A stretch of 64,000 nucleotides of DNA, taken from assembly GCA_030762175.1 (NCBI GenBank), contig JAUJEO010000019.1, positions 3,168,001 to 3,232,000 of the forward strand, in the 5' to 3' direction. Each line of letters opens with the position of its first letter. Position 1 is the first letter of the stretch. Positions 48,401 through 61,600 of the stretch are shown here, piece by piece. The translations under genes were made by a program, and so were the position numbers. The stretch is from Metallyticus violacea (Eukaryota > Arthropoda > Insecta > Mantodea > Metallyticidae). The notes below the pieces were generated by a model. The model ran no database searches and was not told where the DNA came from. It saw nothing but the letters and a program-made list of their open reading frames with translations.

Positions 48401-51400
48401 GGCTATCAAACTAGTATAATGAAAGAAAACCAGTTAACTCAAACAAGAACGGAAAAAAAGTGATTTTAAAGAAGTTTACAAACATCGAAAAAAAATTTTC
48501 TTCTTTTCGAGATTCTTTGCGCATAATATGCTTTTCTGGGGCTATCAAACTAGTATAATGAAAGAGAACCAGTTATCTCAAATAAGAACGGAAAAAAAGT
48601 GATTCTAACGAAGTTTCCAAACTTCGAAAAAAAATTTTTTTCTTTTCGAGATTCTTTGCGCATAATATGCTTTACTGAGGCTATCAAAGTAGTATAATGA
48701 AAGAGAACCAGTTATATCAAATAAGAACATAAAAAAAGTGATTCTAACGAAGTTTCCAAACTTAGAAAAAAATTTTTTTTCTTTTCGAGATTCTTTGTGC
48801 ATAATATGCTTTACTGATGCTATCAAACTAGTATAATGAAAGAGAACCTGTTATCTCAAATTAGAACGGAAAAAAAGTGATTCTCAGGAAGTTTCCAAAC
48901 TTCGAAAAAAAATTTTTTTCATTTCGAGATTCTTTGCGCATAATATGCTTTAATGAGGCTATCAAACTAGTATAATGAAAGAGAACCAGTTATCTCAAAT
49001 AAGAACGGAAAAAAAGTGATTCTAACGAAGTTTCCAAACTTCGAAAAAAATTTTTTTTCTTTTCGAGATTCTTTGCGCATAATATGCTTTTCTGAGGCTA
49101 TCAAACCAGTATAATGAAAGAGAACCAGTTAGCTCAAATAAGAACGGAAAAAAAGTGATTCTAACGAAGTTTCCAAACTTCAAAAAAAATTTTTTTTCTT
49201 TTCGAGATTCTTTGCGCATAAAATGCTTCTCTGAGGCTATCAAACTAGTATAATGAAAGAGAACCAGTTATCTCAAACAAGAACGGAAAAAAAGTGATTT
49301 AAACGAAGTTTCCAAACTTCGAAAAAAATTTTTCTTCTTTTCGAGATTCTTTGCCCATAATATGCTTTTCTTAGGCTATCAAACTAGTATAATGAAAGAG
49401 AACCAGTTATCTCAAATAAGAACGGAAAAAAGTGATTCAAACGACGTTTCCAAACTTCGAAAAAAATTTTTTTTATCTTTTCGAGATTCTTTGCGCATAA
49501 TATGCTTTTCTGAGGCTATCAAACTGTATAATGAAAGAGAACTAGTTATCTCAAATAAGATCGGAAAAAAGTGATTCTAACGACGTTTCCAAACTTCGAA
49601 ATAATTTTTTTTCTTTTCGAGATTCTTTGCGCATAATATGCTTTTCTGAGGCTATCAAACTACTATAATGAAAGAGAACCAGTTATCTCAAATAAGAACG
49701 GAAAAAAGTGATTTAAACGACGTTTCCAAACTTCGAAAAAAATTTTTTTTCTTTTCGAGATTCTTTGCGCATAATATGCTTTACTGAGGCCAACAAATTA
49801 GTATAATGAAAGAGAACCAGTTATCTCAAATAAGAACGGAAAAAAGTGATTCAAACGACGTTTCCAAACTTCGAAAAAAATTTTTTTTCTTTTCGAGATT
49901 CTTTGCGCATAATATGCTTTACTGAGGCTATCAAACTAGTATAATGAAAGAGAACCAGTTATCTCAAATAAGAACGGAAAAAAGTGATTGAAACGACGTT
50001 TCCAAACTTCGAAAAATTTTTTTTTTCTTTTCGAGATTCTTTGCGCATAATATGCTTTACTGAGGCTATCAAACTAGTATAATGAAAGAGAACCAGTTAT
50101 CTCAAATAAGAATGGAAAAAAAGTGATTCTAAGGAAGTTTCCAAACTTCGAAAAAAAAATTTTTTCATTTCGAGATTCTTTGCGCATAATATGCTTTTCT
50201 GAGGCTATCAAACTACTATAATGAAAGAGAACCAGTTATCTCAAATAAGAACGGTAAAAAGTGACACAAACGACGTTTCCAAACTTCGAAAAAAATTTTT
50301 TTTCTTTTCGAGATTCTTTGCGCATAATATGCTTTACTGAGGCTATCAAACCAGTATAATGAAAGAGAACCAGTTAGCTCAAATAAGAACGGAAAAAAAG
50401 TGATTCTAACGACGTTTCCAAACTTCGAAAAATTTTTTTTTTCTTTTCGAGATTTTTTGCGCATAATATGCTTTACTGAGGCTATCAAACTATATAATGA
50501 AAGAGAACCAGTTATCTCAAATAAGAACGGAAAAAAAGTGATTCTAACGAAGTTTCCAAACTTCGAAAAAATTTTTTCTTCTTTTCGAGATTCTTTGCGC
50601 ATATTATGCTTCTCTGAGGCTATCAAACTAGTATAATGAAAGAGAACAAGTTATCTCAAAAAAGAACGGAAAAAAAGTGATTCTAACGACGTTTCCAAAC
50701 TTCGAAAAAAAAATTTTTTCTTTTCGAGATTCTTTGCGCATAATATGCTTCTCTGAGGCTATCAAACTTATATAATGAAAGAGAACCAGTTATCTCAAAC
50801 AAGAACGAAAAAAAAGTGATTCTAACGAAGTTTCCAAACTTCGAAAAAAATTTTTCTTCTTTTCGAGATTCTTTGCGCATAATATGCTTCTCTGAGGCTA
50901 TCAAACTAGTATAATGAAAGAGAACAAGTTATCTCAAAAAAGAACGGAAAAAAAGTGATTCTAACGAAGTTTCCAAACTTCGAAAAAAATTTTTTTTCTT
51001 TTCGAGATTCTTTGCGCATAATATGCTTTTCTGAGGCTGTCAAACTAGTATAATGAAAGAGAACCAGTTATCTCAAATAAGAACGGAAAAAAAGTGATTC
51101 TAACGAAGTTTCCAAACTTCGAAAAAATTTTTTCTTCTTTTCGAGATTCTTTGCGCATATTATGCTTCTCTGAGGCTATCAAACTAGTATAATGAAAGAG
51201 AACAAGTTATCTCAAACAAGAACGGAAAAAAAGTGATTCAAACGAAGTTTCCAAACTTCGAAAAAAAATTGTTTTCTTTTCGAGATTCTTTGCGCATAAT
51301 ATGATTTTCTGAGGCTATCAAACTACTATAACGAAAGAGAACCAGTTATCACAAATTAGAACGGTAAAAAGTGACACAAACGACGTTTCCAAACTTCGAA

Positions 51401-54400
51401 AAAATTTTTTTTTCTTTTCGAGATTCTTTGCGCATAATATGCTTTACTGAGGCTATCAAACTAGTATAATGAAAGAGAACCAGTTATCTCAAATAAGAAC
51501 GGAAAAAAAGTGATTCTAACGAAGTTTCCAAACTTCGAAAAAATTTTTTTTTCTTTTCGAGATTCTTTGCGCCTAATATGCTTTACTGATGCTATCAAAC
51601 TAGTATAATGAAAGAGAACCAGTTATCTCAAATTAGAACGGAATAAAAGTGATTCTCAGGAAGTTTACAAACTTCGAAAAATTTTTTTTTTCTTTTCGAG
51701 ATTCTTTGCGCATAATATGCTTTTCTGAAGCTATCAAACTAGTATAATGAAAGAGAACCAGTTATCTCAAAAAAGAATGGAAAAAAAAGTGATTCTAAGG
51801 AAGTTTCCAAACTTCGAAAAAAATTTTTCTTCTTTTCGAGATTCTTTGCGCATAATATGCTTCTCTGAGGCTATCAAACTAGTATAATGAAAGAGAACAA
51901 GTTATCTCAAACAAGAACGGAAAAAAAGTGATTCTAACGAAGTTTTCAAACTTCGAAAAAAAAATTTTTTCTTTTCGAGATTCTTTGCGCATAATATGCT
52001 TTACTGAGGCTATCAAACTAGTATAATGAAAGAGAACCAGTTATTTCAAATAAGAACGGAAAAAAGTGATTTAAACGACGTTTCCAAACTTCGAAAAAAT
52101 TTTTTTTTCTTTTCGAGATTCTTTGCGCATAATATGCTTTACTGAGGCCAACAAATTAGTATAATGAAAGAGAACCAGTTATCTCAAATAAGAACGGAAA
52201 AAAGTGATTCAAACGACGTTTCCAAACTTCGAAAAAAATTTTTTTTCTTTTCGAGATTCTTTGCGCATAATATGCTTTACTGAGGCTATCAAACTAGTAT
52301 AATGAAAGAGAACCAGTTATCTCAAATAAGAACGGAAAAAAGTGATTGAAACGACGTTTCCAAACTTCGAAAAAAATTTTTTTTCTTTTCGAGATTCTTT
52401 GCGCATAATATGCTTTACTGAGGCTATCAAACTAGTATAATGAAAGAGAACCAGTTATCTCAAATAAGAACGGAAAAAAGTGATTCAAACGACGTTTCCA
52501 AACTTCGAAAAAAAATTTTTTTCTTTTCGAGATTCTTTGCGCATAATATGCTTTACTGAGGCTATCAAACTGGTATAATGAAAGAGAACCAGTTATCTGA
52601 AATAAGAACGGAAAAAAGTGATTGAAACGACGTTTCCAAACTTCGAAAAAAAATTTTTTTCTTTTCGAGATTCTTTCCGCATAATATGCTTTACTGAGGC
52701 TATCAAACTAGTATAATGAAAGAAAACCAGTTAACTCAAACAAGAACGGAAAAAAAGTGATTTTAAAGAAGTTTACAAACATCGAAAAAAAATTTTCTTC
52801 TTTTCGAGATTCTTTGCGCATAATATGCTTTTCTGGGGCTATCAAACTAGTATAATGAAAGAGAACCAGTTATCTCAAATAAGAACGGAAAAAAAGTGAT
52901 TCTAACGAAGTTTCCAAACTTCGAAAAAAAATTTTTTTCTTTTCGAGATTCTTTGCGCATAATATGCTTTACTGAGGCTATCAAAGTAGTATAATGAAAG
53001 AGAACCAGTTATATCAAATAAGAACATAAAAAAAGTGATTCTAACGAAGTTTCCAAACTTAGAAAAAAATTTTTTTTCTTTTCGAGATTCTTTGTGCATA
53101 ATATGCTTTACTGATGCTATCAAACTAGTATAATGAAAGAGAACCTGTTATCTCAAATTAGAACGGAAAAAAAGTGATTCTCAGGAAGTTTCCAAACTTC
53201 GAAAAAAAATTTTTTTCATTTCGAGATTCTTTGCGCATAATATGCTTTAATGAGGCTATCAAACTAGTATAATGAAAGAGAACCAGTTATCTCAAATAAG
53301 AACGGAAAAAAAGTGATTCTAACGAAGTTTCCAAACTTCGAAAAAAATTTTTTTTCTTTTCGAGATTCTTTGCGCATAATATGCTTTTCTGAGGCTATCA
53401 AACCAGTATAATGAAAGAGAACCAGTTAGCTCAAATAAGAACGGAAAAAAAGTGATTCTAACGAAGTTTCCAAACTTCAAAAAAAATTTTTTTTCTTTTC
53501 GAGATTCTTTGCGCATAAAATGCTTCTCTGAGGCTATCAAACTAGTATAATGAAAGAGAACCAGTTATCTCAAACAAGAACGGAAAAAAAGTGATTTAAA
53601 CGAAGTTTCCAAACTTCGAAAAAAATTTTTCTTCTTTTCGAGATTCTTTGCGCATAATATGCTTTTCTTAGGCTATCAAACTAGTATAATGAAAGAGAAC
53701 CAGTTATCTCAAATAAGAACGGAAAAAAGTGATTCAAACGACGTTTCCAAACTTCGAAAAAAATTTTTTTTATCTTTTCGAGATTCTTTGCGCATAATAT
53801 GCTTTTCTGAGGCTATCAAACTGTATATTGAAAGAGAACTAGTTATCTCAAATAAGATCGGAAAAAAGTGATTCTAACGACGTTTCCAAACTTCGAAATA
53901 ATTTTTTTTCTTTTCGAGATTCTTTGCGCATAATATGCTTTTCTGAGGCTATCAAACTACTATAATGAAAGAGAACCAGTTATCTCAAATAAGAACGGAA
54001 AAAAGTGATTTAAACGACGTTTCCAAACTTCGAAAAAAATTTTTTTTCTTTTCGAGATTCTTTGCGCATAATATGCTTTACTGAGGCCAACAAATTAGTA
54101 TAATGAAAGAGAACCAGTTATCTCAAATAAGAACGGAAAAAAGTGATTCAAACGACGTTTCCAAACTTCGAAAAAAATTTTTTTTCTTTTCGAGATTCTT
54201 TGCGCATAATATGCTTTACTGAGGCTATCAAACTAGTATAATGAAAGAGAACCAGTTATCTCAAATAAGAACGGAAAAAAGTGATTGAAACGACGTTTCC
54301 AAACTTCGAAAAATTTTTTTTTTCTTTTCGAGATTCTTTGCGCATAATATGCTTTACTGAGGCTATCAAACTAGTATAATGAAAGAGAACCAGTTATCTC

Positions 54401-56760
54401 AAATAAGAATGGAAAAAAAGTGATTCTAAGGAAGTTTCCAAACTTCGAAAAAAAAATTTTTTCATTTCGAGATTCTTTGCGCATAATATGCTTTTCTGAG
54501 GCTATCAAACTACTATAATGAAAGAGAACCAGTTATCTCAAATAAGAACGGTAAAAAGTGACACAAACGACGTTTCCAAACTTCGAAAAAAATTTTTTTT
54601 CTTTTCGAGATTCTTTGCGCATAATATGCTTTACTGAGGCTATCAAACCAGTATAATGAAAGAGAACCAGTTAGCTCAAATAAGAACGGAAAAAAAGTGA
54701 TTCTAACGACGTTTCCAAACTTCGAAAAATTTTTTTTTTCTTTTCGAGATTTTTTGCGCATAATATGCTTTACTGAGGCTATCAAACTATATAATGAAAG
54801 AGAACCAGTTATCTCAAATAAGAACGGAAAAAAAGTGATTCTAACGAAGTTTCCAAACTTCGAAAAAATTTTTTCTTCTTTTCGAGATTCTTTGCGCATA
54901 TTATGCTTCTCTGAGGCTATCAAACTAGTATAATGAAAGAGAACAAGTTATCTCAAAAAAGAACGGAAAAAAAGTGATTCTAACGACGTTTCCAAACTTC
55001 GAAAAAAAAATTTTTTCTTTTCGAGATTCTTTGCAAATAATATGCTTCTCTGAGGCTATCAAACTTATATAATGAAAGAGAACCAGTTATCTCAAACAAG
55101 AACGAAAAAAAAGTGATTCTAACGAAGTTTCCAAACTTCGAAAAAAATTTTTCTTCTTTTCGAGATTCTTTGCGCATAATATGCTTCTCTGAGGCTATCA
55201 AACTAGTATAATGAAAGAGAACAAGTTATCTCAAAAAAGAACGGAAAAAAAGTGATTCTAACGAAGTTTCCAAACTTCGAAATAAATTTTTTTTCTTTTC
55301 GAGATTCTTTGCGCATAATATGCTTTTCTGAGGCTGTCAAACTAGTATAATGAAAGAGAACCAGTTATCTCAAATAAGAACGGAAAAAAAGTGATTCTAA
55401 CGAAGTTTCCAAACTTCGAAAAAATTTTTTCTTCTTTTCGAGATTCTTTGCGCATATTATGCTTCTCTGAGGCTATCAAACTAGTATAATGAAAGAGAAC
55501 AAGTTATCTCAAACAAGAACGGAAAAAAAGTGATTCAAACGAAGTTTCCAAACTTCGAAAAAAAATTGTTTTCTTTTCGAGATTCTTTGCGCATAATATG
55601 ATTTTCTGAGGCTATCAAACTACTATAACGAAAGAGAACCAGTTATCACGAATTAGAACGGTAAAAAGTGACACAAACGACGTTTCCAAACTTCGAAAAA
55701 AATTTTTTTTCTTTTCGAGATTCTTTGCGCATAATATGCTTTACTGAGGCTATCAAACTAGTATAATGAAAGAGAACCAGTTATCTCAAATAAGAACGGA
55801 AAAAAAGTGATTTAAACGAAGTTTCCAAACTTCGAAAAAAATTTTTTTTCTTTTCGAGATTCTTTGCGCCTAATATGCTTTACTGATGCTATCAAACTAG
55901 TATAATGAAAGAGAACCAGTTATCTCAAATTAGAACGGAATAAAAGTGATTCTCAGGAAGTTTACAAACTTCGAAAAATTTTTTTTTTCTTTTCGAGATT
56001 CTTTGCGCATAATATGCTTTTCTGAAGCTATCAAACTAGTATAATGAAAGAGAACCAGTTATCTCAAATAAGAATGGAAAAAAAAGTGATTCTAAGGAAG
56101 TTTCCAAACTTCGAAAAAAATTTTTCTTCTTTTCGAGATTCTTTGCGCATAATATGCTTCTCTGAGGCTATCAAACTAGTATAATGAAAGAGAACAAGTT
56201 ATCTCAAACAAGAACGGAAAAAAAGTGATTCTAACGAAGTTTTCAAACTTCGAAAAAAAAATTTTTTCTTTTCGAGATTCTTTGCGCATAATATGCTTTA
56301 CTGAGGCTATCAAACTAGTATAATGAAAGAGAACCAGTTATTTCAAATAAGAACGGAAAAAAGTGATTTAAACGACGTTTCCAAACTTCGAAAAAATTTT
56401 TTTTTCTTTTCGAGATTCTTTGCGCATAATATGCTTTACTGAGGCCAACAAATTAGTATAATGAAAGAGAACCAGTTATCTCAAATAAGAACGGAAAAAA
56501 GTGATTCAAACGACGTTGCCAAACTTCGAAAAAAATTTTTTTTCTTTTCGAGATTCTTTGCGCATAATATGCTTTACTGAGGCTATCAAACTAGTATAAT
56601 GAAAGAGAACCAGTTATCTCAAATAAGAACGGAAAAAAGTGATTGAAACGACGTTTCCAAACTTCGAAAAAATTTTTTTTCTTTTCGAGATTCTTTGCGC
56701 ATAATATGCTTTACTGAGGCTATCAAACTAGTATAATGAAAGAGAACCAGTTATCTCAAA
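48400..56760. repeat. HOR-D: 4,297-bp (31-monomer) unit, about 1.9 copies
   Basis: Copy 1 is about 48,400-52,700 and copy 2 about 52,700-56,760. Paired markers exactly 4,297 bp apart include GAAAGAAAACCAGTTAACTC (48,421 and 52,718), AAGAACATAAAAAAAG (about 48,724 and 53,021), GTGCATAATATGC (about 48,798 and 53,095), CTTTAATGAGG, TTTTATCTTTTCGAG (about 49,472 and 53,769), CTATATAATG (about 50,491 and 54,788) and GCGCCTAATATG (51,569 and 55,866). Only about one difference per kb was noticed in the stretch compared base by base (48,421-49,560), for example TTGCCCATAA against TTGCGCATAA. Homology ends near 52,463/56,760. No gene is present. Confidence 0.9.
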
Positions 56761-58610
56761 TAAGAATGGAAAAAAAGTGATTCTAAGGAAGTTTCCAAAC
56801 TTCGAAAAAAAAATTTTTTCATTTCGAGATTCTTTGCGCATAATATGCTTTTCTGAGGCTATCAAACTACTATAATGAAAGAGAACCAGTTATCTCAAAT
56901 AAGAACGGAAAAAAGTGATTCAAACGACGTTTCCAAACTTCGAAAAAAATTTTTTTTCTTTTCGAGATTCTTTGCGCATAATATGCTTTACTGAGGCTAT
57001 CAAAGTAGTATAATGAAAGAGAACCAGTTATCTCAAACAAGAACGGAAAAAAAGTAATTCTAACGAAGTTTCCAAACTTCGAAAAAATTTTTTTTTCTTT
57101 TCCAGATTCTTTGCGCATAATATGCTTTACTGAGGCTATCAAACTAGTATAATGAAAGAGAACCATTTATCTCAAATAATAACGGAAAAAAAGTGATTCA
57201 AACGAAATTTCCAAACTTCGAAAAAAGATTTTTTTCTTTTCGAGATTCTTTGCGCATAATATGCTCTTCTGAGGCTATCAAACTAGTATAATGAAAGAGA
57301 ACCAGTTATCTCAAATAAGAACGGAAAAAAAGTGATTCTAACGAAGTTTCCAAACTTCGAAAAAAATTTTTTTTCTTTTCGAGATTCTTTGAGCATAATA
57401 TGCTTTACTGAGGCTATCAAACTAGCATAATGAAAGAGAACCAGTTATCTCAAATAAGAACGGAAAAAAAGTGATTCTAACGAAGTTTCCAAACTTCGAA
57501 AAAAATTTTTTTTCTTTTCGAGATTCTTTGCGCATAATATGCTTTTCTGAGGCTATCAAACCAGTATAATGAAAGAGAACCAGTTAGCTCAAATAAGAAC
57601 AGAAAAAAAGTGATTCTAACGAAGTTTCCAAACTTCAAAAAAAATTTTTTTTCTTTTCGAGATTCTTTGCGCATAAAATGCTTCTCTGAGGCTATCAAAC
57701 TAGTATAATGAAAGAGAACCAGTTATCTCAAACAAGAACGGAAAAAAAGTGATTTAAACGAAGTTTCCAAACTTCGAAAAAAATTTTTCTTCTTTTCGAA
57801 ATTCTTTGCGCATAATATGCTTTTCTGAGTCTATCAAACTAGTATAATGAAAGAGAACCAGTTATCTCAAATAAGAACGGAAAAAAGTGATTCAAACGAC
57901 GTTTCCAAACTTCGAAAAATTTTTTTTTTCTTTTCGAGATTTTTTGCGCATAATATGCTTTACTGAGGCTATCAAACTAGTATAATGAAAGAGAACCAGT
58001 TATCTCAAATAAGAACGGAAAAAAAGTGATTCTAACGAAGTTTCCAAACTTCGAAAAAAATTTTTCTTCTTTTCGAGATTCTTTGCGCATAATATGCTTC
58101 TCTGAGCCTATCAAACTAGTATAATGAAAGAGAACAAGTTATCTCAAACAAGAACGGAAAAAAAGTGATTCTAACGAAGTTTCGAAACTTCCAAAAAAAT
58201 TTTTTTTCTTTTCGAGATTCTTTGCGCATAATATGCTTTTCTGAGGCTATCAAACTGTATAATGAAAGAGAACAAGTTATCTCAAACAAGAACGGAAAAA
58301 AAGTGATTCTAACGAAGTTTTCAAACTTCGAAAAAAAATTTTTTCTTTTCGAGATTCTTTGCGCATAATATGCTTTACTGAGGCTATCAAACTAGTATAA
58401 TGAAAGAGAACCAGTTATTTCAAATAAGAACGGAAAAAAGTGATTTAAACGACGTTTCCAAACTTCGAAAAAAATTTTTTTTCTTTTCGAGATTCTTTGC
58501 GCATAATATGCTTTACTGAGGCCAACAAACTAGTATAATGAAAGAGAACCAGTTATCTCAAATAAGAACGGAAAAAAGTGATTCAAACGACGTTTCCAAA
58601 CTTCGAAAAA
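54000..58610. repeat. Segment colinear with 7,430-11,900
   Basis: Offsets are 46,572 bp at the start (GGCCAACAAATTAG at 54,086 and 7,514) and 46,710 bp later (CATTTATC module at 57,163 and 10,453; GTTTCGAAACTTCC at about 58,178 and 11,468). The 138-bp step is the GGTAAAAAGTGACAC monomer, present near 55,660 and missing near 9,075. The first 2.8 kb belongs to HOR-D copy 2, so HOR-D arose inside a segment already shared with the left end of the window. No gene is present. Confidence 0.82.
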
Positions 58611-61600
58611 AATTTTTTTTCTTTTCGAGATTCTTTGCGCATAATATGCTTTACTGAGGCTATCAAACTAGTATAATGAAAGAGAACCAGTTATCTCAAA
58701 TAAGAATGGAAAAAAAGTGATTCTAAGGAAGTTTCCAAACTTCGAAAAAAATTTTTTTTCATTTCGAGATTCTTTGCGCATAATATGCTTTTCTGAGGCT
58801 ATCAAACTACTATAATGAAAGAGAACCAGTTATCTCAAATAAGAACGGAAAAAAGTGATTCAAACGACGTTTCCAAACTTCGAAAAAATTTTTTTTTCTT
58901 TTCGAGATTCTTTGCGCATAATATGCTTTACTGAGGCTATCAAAGTAGTATAATGAAAGAGAACCAGTTATCTCAAATAAGAACGGAAAAAAAGTGATTC
59001 TAACGAAGTTTCCAAACTTCGAAAAAATTTTTTTTTCTTTTCGAGATTCTTTGAGCATAATATGCTTTACTGAGGCTATCAAACTAGCATAATGAAAGAG
59101 AACCAGTTATCTCAAATAAGAACGGAAAAAAAGTGATTCTAACGAAGTTTCCAAACTTCGAAAAAAATTTTTTTTCTTTTCGAGATTCTTTGCGCAAAAT
59201 ATGTTTTTCTGAGGCTATTAAACCAGTATAATGAAAGAGAACCAGTTAGCTCAAATAAGAACGGAAAAAAAGTGATTCTAACGAAGTTTCCAAACTTCAA
59301 AAAAAATTTTTTTTCTTTTCGAGATTCTTTGCGCATAAAATGCTTCTCTGAGGCTATCAAACTAGTATAATGAAAGAGAACCAGTTATCTCAAACAAGAA
59401 CGGAAAAAAAGTGATTTAAACGAAGTTTCCAAACTTCGAAAAAAATTTTTCTTCTTTTCGAAATTCTTTGCGCATAATATGCTTTTCTGAGTCTATCAAA
59501 CTAGTATAATGAAAGAGAACCAGTTATCTCAAATAAGAACGGAAAAAAGTGATTCAAACGACGTTTCCAAACTTCGAAAAATTTTTTTTTTCTTTCGAGA
59601 TGTTTTGCGCATAATATGCTTTACTGAGGCTATCAAACTAGTATAATGAAAGAGAACCAGTTATCTCAAATAAGAACGGAAAAAAAGTGATTCTAACGAA
59701 GTTTCCAAACTTCGAAAAAAATTTTTCTTCTTTTCGAGATTCTTTGCGCATAATATGCTTCTCTGAGGCTATCAAACTAGTATAATGAAAGAGAACAAGT
59801 TATCTCAAACAAGAACGGAAAAAAAGTGATTCTAACGAAGTTTCGAAACTTCCAAAAAATTTTTTTTCTTTTCGAGATTCTTTGCGCATAATATGCTTTT
59901 CTGAGGCTATCAAACTGTATAATGAAAGAGAACAAGTTATCTCAAACAAGAACGGAAAAAAAGTGATTCTAACGAAGTTTTCAAACTTCGAAAAAAAATT
60001 TTTTTCTTTTCGAGATTCTTTGCGCATAATATGCTTTAATGAGGCTATCAAACTAGTATAATGAAAGAGAACCAGTTATTTCAAATAAGAACGGAAAAAA
60101 GTGATTTAAACGACGTTTCCAAACTTCGAAAAAAATTTTTTTTCTTTTCGAGATTCTTTGCGCATAATATGCTTTACTGAGGCTATCAAACTAGTATAAT
60201 GAAAGAGAACCAGTTATTTCAAATAAGAACGGAAAAAAGTGATTTAAACGACGTTTCCAAACTTCGAAAAAAATTTTTTTTCTTTTCGAGATTCTTTGCG
60301 CATAATATGCTTTACTGAGGCCAACAAACTAGTATAATGAAAGAGAACCAGTTATCTCAAATAAGAACGGAAAAAAGTGATTCTAACGACGTTTCCAAAC
60401 TTCGAAAAAAATTTTTTTTCTTTTCGAGATTCTTTGCGCATAATATGCTTTACTGAGGCTATCAAACTAGTATAATGAAAGAGAACCAGTTATCTCAAAT
60501 AAGAATGGAAAAAAAGTGATTCTAAGGAAGTTTCCAAACTTCGAAAAAAATTTTTTTTCATTTCGAGATTCTTTGCGCATAATATGCTTTTCTGAGGCTA
60601 TCAAACTACTATAATGAAAGAGAACCAGTTATCTCAAATAAGAATGGAAAAAAAGTGATTCTAAGGAAGTTTCCAAACTTCGAAAAAAATTTTTTTTCAT
60701 TTCGAGATTCTTTGCGCATAATATGCTTTACTGAGGCTATCAAAGTAGTATAATGAAAGAGAACCAGTTATCTCAAATAAGAACAGAAAAAAAGTGATTC
60801 TAACGAAGTTTCCAAACTTCGAAAAAATTTTTTTTTCTTTTCAAAATTCTTTGCGCATAATATGCTTTACTGAGGCTATCAAACTAGTATAATGAAAGAG
60901 AACCATTTATCTCAAATAATAACGGAAAAAAAGTGATTCAAACGAAATTTCCAAACTTCGAAAAAAAATTTTATTCTTTTCGAGATTCTTTGCGCATAAT
61001 ATTCTCTTCTGAGGCTATCAAACTAGTATAATGAAACAGAACCAGTTATCTCAAATAAGAACGGAAAAAAAGTGATTCTAACGAAGTTTCCAAACTTCGA
61101 AAAAATTTTTTTTTCTTTACGAGATTCTTTGAGCATAATATGCTTTACTGAGGCTATCAAACTAGCATAATGAAAGAGAACCAGTTATCTCAAATAAGAA
61201 CGGAAAAAAAGTGATTCTAACGAAGTTTCCAAACTTCGAAAAAAATTTTTTTTCTTTTCGAGATTCTTTGCGCATAATATGCTTTTCTGAGGCTATCAAA
61301 CCAGTATAATGAAAGAGAACCAGTTAGCTCAAATAAGAACGGAAAAAAAGTGATTCTAACGAAGTTTCCAAACTTCAAAAAAAATTTTTTTTCTTTTCGA
61401 GATTCTTTGCGCATAAAATGCTTCTCTGAGGCTATCAAACTAGTATAATGAAAGAGAACCAGTTATCTCAAACAAGAACGGAAAAAAAGTGATTTAAACG
61501 AAGTTTCCAAACTTCGAAAAAAATTTTTCTTCTTTTCGAGATTCTTTGCGCATAATATGCTTTTCTGAGTCTATCAAACTAGTATAATGAAAGAGAACCA

